Source of the DNA: Eubacteriales bacterium
GTDB taxonomy: Bacteria; Bacillota; Clostridia; Lachnospirales; Lachnospiraceae
Reading direction: 5' to 3'
Length of the DNA: 16,954 nucleotides
Assembly: GCA_030536565.1 (NCBI GenBank)
Contig: JAUNPT010000012.1
Coordinates: forward strand, 3,119 to 20,072
Each line of letters begins with the position of its first letter. Within the stretch, counting starts at the first letter, position 1. This document shows positions 14,094-16,954 of the stretch, piece by piece. Below the pieces are notes generated by a model. The model did not search any database. It had not been told where the DNA came from and saw nothing but the letters and a program-made list of their open reading frames with translations. Position numbers and translations under genes: made by a program.

Positions 14094-15527
14094 TTAATCC
14101 TTAAGCAGCTTCATTACTTCAATGACTGCCATCTGCTCTGCAGCATCATTGCACTGCTCTAACGACAAATTAATATAGTTCTGTATTTCCTCAGTGCTGT
14201 TGAAAAAAACAGGAAGCTGTGAAAGCACTGACGACATTACTGCCCGGCGTACAAGCTGTGTCTTTGACTTAAAGCTTTCCGCAAGCTGTGCAATAAGTTC
14301 TTCACATACTCCATCGGCATATGCATTCTCCGGTACTTCTTCCAAAAGCCCATTAATTTCCAATGATACAAAATCACTTCCTGACTGAAGCTTTGCAGTC
14401 TTAGCCAGTGCAGTATAGATATCAAGCTGTCCTGATTCTAATAATTTTTCTTTATAATTAGCTATAGCCAAATCAACTGCAAAATCACATTTTGAAACTA
14501 CTGAAAGTATTCTTTCCTGCTTTCCCTCAAAAGCTTCAAACCTGCCAAGAAGTTCTTCTGACAGCTGTGCATTTTCATCAAGGAAGCACTTATTAACCTC
14601 AAAGATAATTGCAGCTCCATTCTGTATTTCCTCTACATCTAAGAAAGCCTCTTTACCAGTAAGCAGTATTGTATAAGCATCATTTACCATCTGAGCAAGA
14701 AGTACGAACATATCGGCACAATCAGTAATTTTCTCAGATGCAATAGTAAGTGCTCCTCTGAGTCTGTCATACTCTGCCTTGTCTGCACTGGCATAATCCG
14801 CATTATCAAGTGTCTTAAATATGTCATAGCATTCCGGGAATTTTTCCCTGAGACCTGCCATACTTCCTATCATTGCCGATGTTCTTAATGTATATGCAAA
14901 ATCATCAATAGTTGACTTCTGCGCTCCGTGATAAAGCGTAAATGCCTCTCTTAAATATTCAAAGAATTTCTCCCTTGACAGTCTCATTGGAAGCTGACCT
15001 ACAATTTCTGATATTTTACTGTTAATAACCACATTATCCTTGTCAGCAAGAATATAATGCATAATATCATTAGTAAGGTACATTCCATAATATTCCCTGT
15101 CCGGCACGTCTTGTGTATACCTGTACTCAATTCTGTTAAGCACATATTCATAGATACGAAGGCGGTCTACAAATGCAGTCACCACCTCCATGATTTTTAT
15201 AATATCATTCCGTATCTCATCAATACACGCTGTGTCTGTTAGATTCTTAAGCTTTTCCTCATATTCTTCATCATCAGTATTAAGCTGTGCCAGCGGAAGA
15301 ATCTGATTACTTATTACCTGATTAAAACGATTTAGAATACCATCATACTGGCTGTCTGTAAATCCATCTTCCTTGATAATATCATATACAGTATAGTAAT
15401 TCATAGACAGCTTTATAAAGCCCAGTCCATGATACATTGAGGATAACCCTCTGCTATATTTTGTAAGATTCACAGCCAGATTCTTACCCTTACTGATTTC
15501 CTGCGATATATAACCTAAATCCTTCAT
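14094..15527 (-). CDS. Large all-helical unknown protein (477 aa) downstream of lysA
   Basis: I do not recognise this protein. It is acidic, predicted to be almost wholly alpha-helical, and lacks a signal peptide or transmembrane segment. The N-terminus is Tyr-rich (LSSMYHGLGFIKLSMNYY, about 29-46). The middle contains repeated charged amphipathic helices, and the end (AVMSSVLSQLPVFFN, then EQCNDAAEQMAVIEVMKLL) looks like packed helical repeats. No enzyme motif is visible. The ATG at 15527 has AAGGAT about 8 bases upstream. The gene starts 21 bases after lysA and is followed 15 bases later by the 113-residue gene, so it belongs to the lysA transcript. Base composition is like its neighbours, with no sign of recent transfer. 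Confidence 0.85.
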   Translation of the reverse strand: MKDLGYISQEISKGKNLAVNLTKYSRGLSSMYHGLGFIKLSMNYYTVYDIIKEDGFTDSQYDGILNRFNQVISNQILPLAQLNTDDEEYEEKLKNLTDTACIDEIRNDIIKIMEVVTAFVDRLRIYEYVLNRIEYRYTQDVPDREYYGMYLTNDIMHYILADKDNVVINSKISEIVGQLPMRLSREKFFEYLREAFTLYHGAQKSTIDDFAYTLRTSAMIGSMAGLREKFPECYDIFKTLDNADYASADKAEYDRLRGALTIASEKITDCADMFVLLAQMVNDAYTILLTGKEAFLDVEEIQNGAAIIFEVNKCFLDENAQLSEELLGRFEAFEGKQERILSVVSKCDFAVDLAIANYKEKLLESGQLDIYTALAKTAKLQSGSDFVSLEINGLLEEVPENAYADGVCEELIAQLAESFKSKTQLVRRAVMSSVLSQLPVFFNSTEEIQNYINLSLEQCNDAAEQMAVIEVMKLLKD

Positions 15528-15548
15528 TATCTTATCCTTTTCTTTTTA

Positions 15549-16826
15549 TTACAAATCTAACTTACTTAAAATGTCTGAGAAATCAAATGTTGCAAAATAA
15601 TCCTTAGGAGTTTCTGCACGCCGAATCATCTTCACCTCACCATTTTCTTTAAGCAGAAGCTCTGATGATTTCAGCTTGCCATTATAGTTATAACCCATTG
15701 CGAAGCCATGGGCACCTGCATCATGAATAATCAGATAATCCCCCATATCAATCTTTGGAAGCTCTCTGTCAATTGCAAATTTATCATTATTCTCACAGAG
15801 TGAGCCTGTAACATCATACATATGATCACACTTCTCATTTTCCTTGCCTGCAACTGTAATATGATGGTAGGCACCATACATTGCAGGTCTCATAAGGTTA
15901 ACCGCACATGCATCTACGCCAATATATTCCTTATATGTGTGCTTCTCATGAATTGCCTTCGTAACAAGCGCACCATACGGAGCAAGCATAAATCTGCCAA
16001 GCTCTGTATATATAGACACATCTCCCATTCCAGCCCTGCCAAGCACCTCATCATAAGCCCTGTGTACACCTTCTCCAATAACTGCAATATCATTAGCTTC
16101 CTGATCTGGCCTGTAAGGAATGCCTATACCGCCTGAAAGATTTACGAACTTAATATCTGCACCTGTCTTATCTCTTAACTCTACCGCAAGCTCAAACATA
16201 ATCTTAGCAAGTGTTGGGTAATATTCATTAGAGACTGTATTACTTGCAAGAAATGCATGAATACCAAATTTTTTTACTCCCTTGGCCTTAAGTATCTTAA
16301 AGGCTTCTATAATCTGTTCATGAGTCATTCCATACTTGGCATCTCCAGGGTTGTCCATAATAGATGTTCCAAGCTTGAAATATCCGCCCGGATTATATCT
16401 GCAGCTGATTGTTTCAGGGAATTTCCCATCTAATACCTTGTCAAGATAATCAATATGTGTAAAATCGTCCAGATTAATTGTTGCCCCGATTTCATTAGCA
16501 TATGCAAATTCTTCAGCTGGAGTATCATTAGACGAAAACATAATCTCCTCCGGCTTATAATCAAGTGCATAAGCCATCATAAGCTCTGTCATTGATGAAC
16601 AGTCTGCACCACAGCCATAATCCTTTAAAATATTTAAAATATATGGATTAGGTGTTGCCTTCACTGCAAAATATTCTCTATATCCTTTATTCCATGAAAA
16701 AGCTTTCTGTAATTTCTCTGCATTATCTCTGATTCCTTTTTCATCGTAAATATAAAAAGGAGTTGGATAATTTTTATTAATTTCCTTTATCTGTTCAAGT
16801 GTAACAAATGTTTTTTTCTGACCCAT
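15549..16826 (-). CDS. lysA: Diaminopimelate decarboxylase (divergent clostridial type)
   Basis: PLP-dependent, fold-type III enzyme making L-lysine from meso-diaminopimelate, the last step of lysine synthesis. It has 425 residues. The PLP lysine is Lys56 in YFAVKATPNP; GADCSSMTEL follows at 73-82, NLSGGIGIPYRP at 229-240 is the phosphate-binding Gly-rich loop, and Cys344-Glu345 in GSLCENNDKFA is the catalytic cysteine of the partner active site. Some usual signatures are altered: GIHAFLASN (188-196) replaces the common H-x-H-x-G-S loop and ELGR (277-280) replaces EPGR. These changes, with the conserved core, suggest a separate clostridial LysA group. Other decarboxylases of this fold are less likely. 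The ATG at 16826 has GGAGG 7 bases upstream and a strong promoter, and heads a string of genes reaching gerW. Confidence 0.88.
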   Translation of the reverse strand: MGQKKTFVTLEQIKEINKNYPTPFYIYDEKGIRDNAEKLQKAFSWNKGYREYFAVKATPNPYILNILKDYGCGADCSSMTELMMAYALDYKPEEIMFSSNDTPAEEFAYANEIGATINLDDFTHIDYLDKVLDGKFPETISCRYNPGGYFKLGTSIMDNPGDAKYGMTHEQIIEAFKILKAKGVKKFGIHAFLASNTVSNEYYPTLAKIMFELAVELRDKTGADIKFVNLSGGIGIPYRPDQEANDIAVIGEGVHRAYDEVLGRAGMGDVSIYTELGRFMLAPYGALVTKAIHEKHTYKEYIGVDACAVNLMRPAMYGAYHHITVAGKENEKCDHMYDVTGSLCENNDKFAIDRELPKIDMGDYLIIHDAGAHGFAMGYNYNGKLKSSELLLKENGEVKMIRRAETPKDYFATFDFSDILSKLDL

Positions 16827-16867
16827 TGTCTGCCTCCGTATAATCTTCTTTTAAACTGATAATAAAA

Positions 16868-16896
16868 ATCGTATATTACAGAGCTCTTTTTGTCAA
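16868..16896 (-). promoter_or_regulatory. Putative sigma-A promoter of lysA
   Basis: On the minus strand, a perfect TTGACA (16891-16896), a 17-base spacer, and TACGAT (16868-16873), about 42 bases before the lysA start. The leader is too short for a lysine (L-box) riboswitch. Confidence 0.75.
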
Positions 16897-16913
16897 GTTT
16901 TCAGTATTAGATT

Positions 16914-16943
16914 TTAAAAAACCGGACAGTATGGCCTGTCCGC
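16914..16943 (-). terminator. Intrinsic terminator of the gene upstream of lysA
   Basis: On the minus strand a 7-bp G/C-rich stem (CGGACAG / CTGTCCG, arms 16936-16942 and 16923-16929) with a 6-base loop is followed by GTTTTTT. It ends a minus-strand gene lying beyond the window and separates it from the lysA promoter. Confidence 0.8.
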
Positions 16944-16954
16944 TTCACGTGGAT

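Noticed and set aside
16827..16913. Lysine riboswitch upstream of lysA
   Set aside because: Only about 42 bases separate the -10 from the start, far shorter than an L-box, and none of its helices is visible.

Overview
The window reads as an ordinary stretch of chromosome from a low-G+C, endospore-forming Firmicute, most likely a Lachnospiraceae-type clostridium. The reasons are an A/T-rich base composition with strong GGAGG ribosome binding sites, two sporulation genes (spoIVA and gerW), the zinc-binding form of ribosomal protein L28, a clostridial-type LysA, and a membrane-anchored MutS-like ATPase. All seventeen genes lie on the minus strand, so transcription runs from high to low coordinates. 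I see no transposase, phage gene, CRISPR array, tRNA or rRNA.

Layout in transcription order. (1) About 16.95-12.08 kb: the terminator of an upstream gene, then a strong sigma-A-type promoter driving lysA (diaminopimelate decarboxylase), followed by two tightly spaced genes I cannot identify (477 and 113 residues), a DUF2953 membrane protein and gerW (ytfJ). A 49-residue two-helix membrane protein, too short for normal ORF cut-offs, follows gerW. (2) About 12.03-6.42 kb: rpmB (L28) with its own promoter and terminator, then asp23-like yloU, fakA (yloV), recG, a 76-residue unknown protein and tcdA. The rpmB-yloU-yloV-recG order matches Bacillus subtilis except that spoVM and the serine dehydratase genes are absent from this spot. 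(3) About 6.42-4.68 kb: an NhaC-family sodium/proton antiporter with its own extended -10 promoter. (4) About 4.64-3.09 kb: spoIVA, whose upstream region holds a 22-bp palindrome and a plausible sigma-E-like promoter. (5) About 3.10-0 kb: apt and deoD (purine salvage) and a membrane-anchored MutS-like ATPase. A good intrinsic terminator sits between apt and deoD, leaving no room for a separate deoD promoter.

Functionally the window combines cell-wall and lysine precursor supply (LysA), spore coat assembly (SpoIVA), spore germination (GerW), exogenous fatty-acid phosphorylation (FakA), replication-fork rescue (RecG), tRNA modification (TcdA), ion homeostasis (NhaC) and purine salvage (Apt, DeoD). 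I found no convincing new multi-gene system. The least explained parts are the 477- and 113-residue proteins between lysA and the gerW pair, the 49-residue membrane protein after gerW, the membrane MutS-like ATPase at the end of a purine-salvage unit, and the apparent attenuator between apt and deoD. Promoter, terminator and start calls were made by eye.
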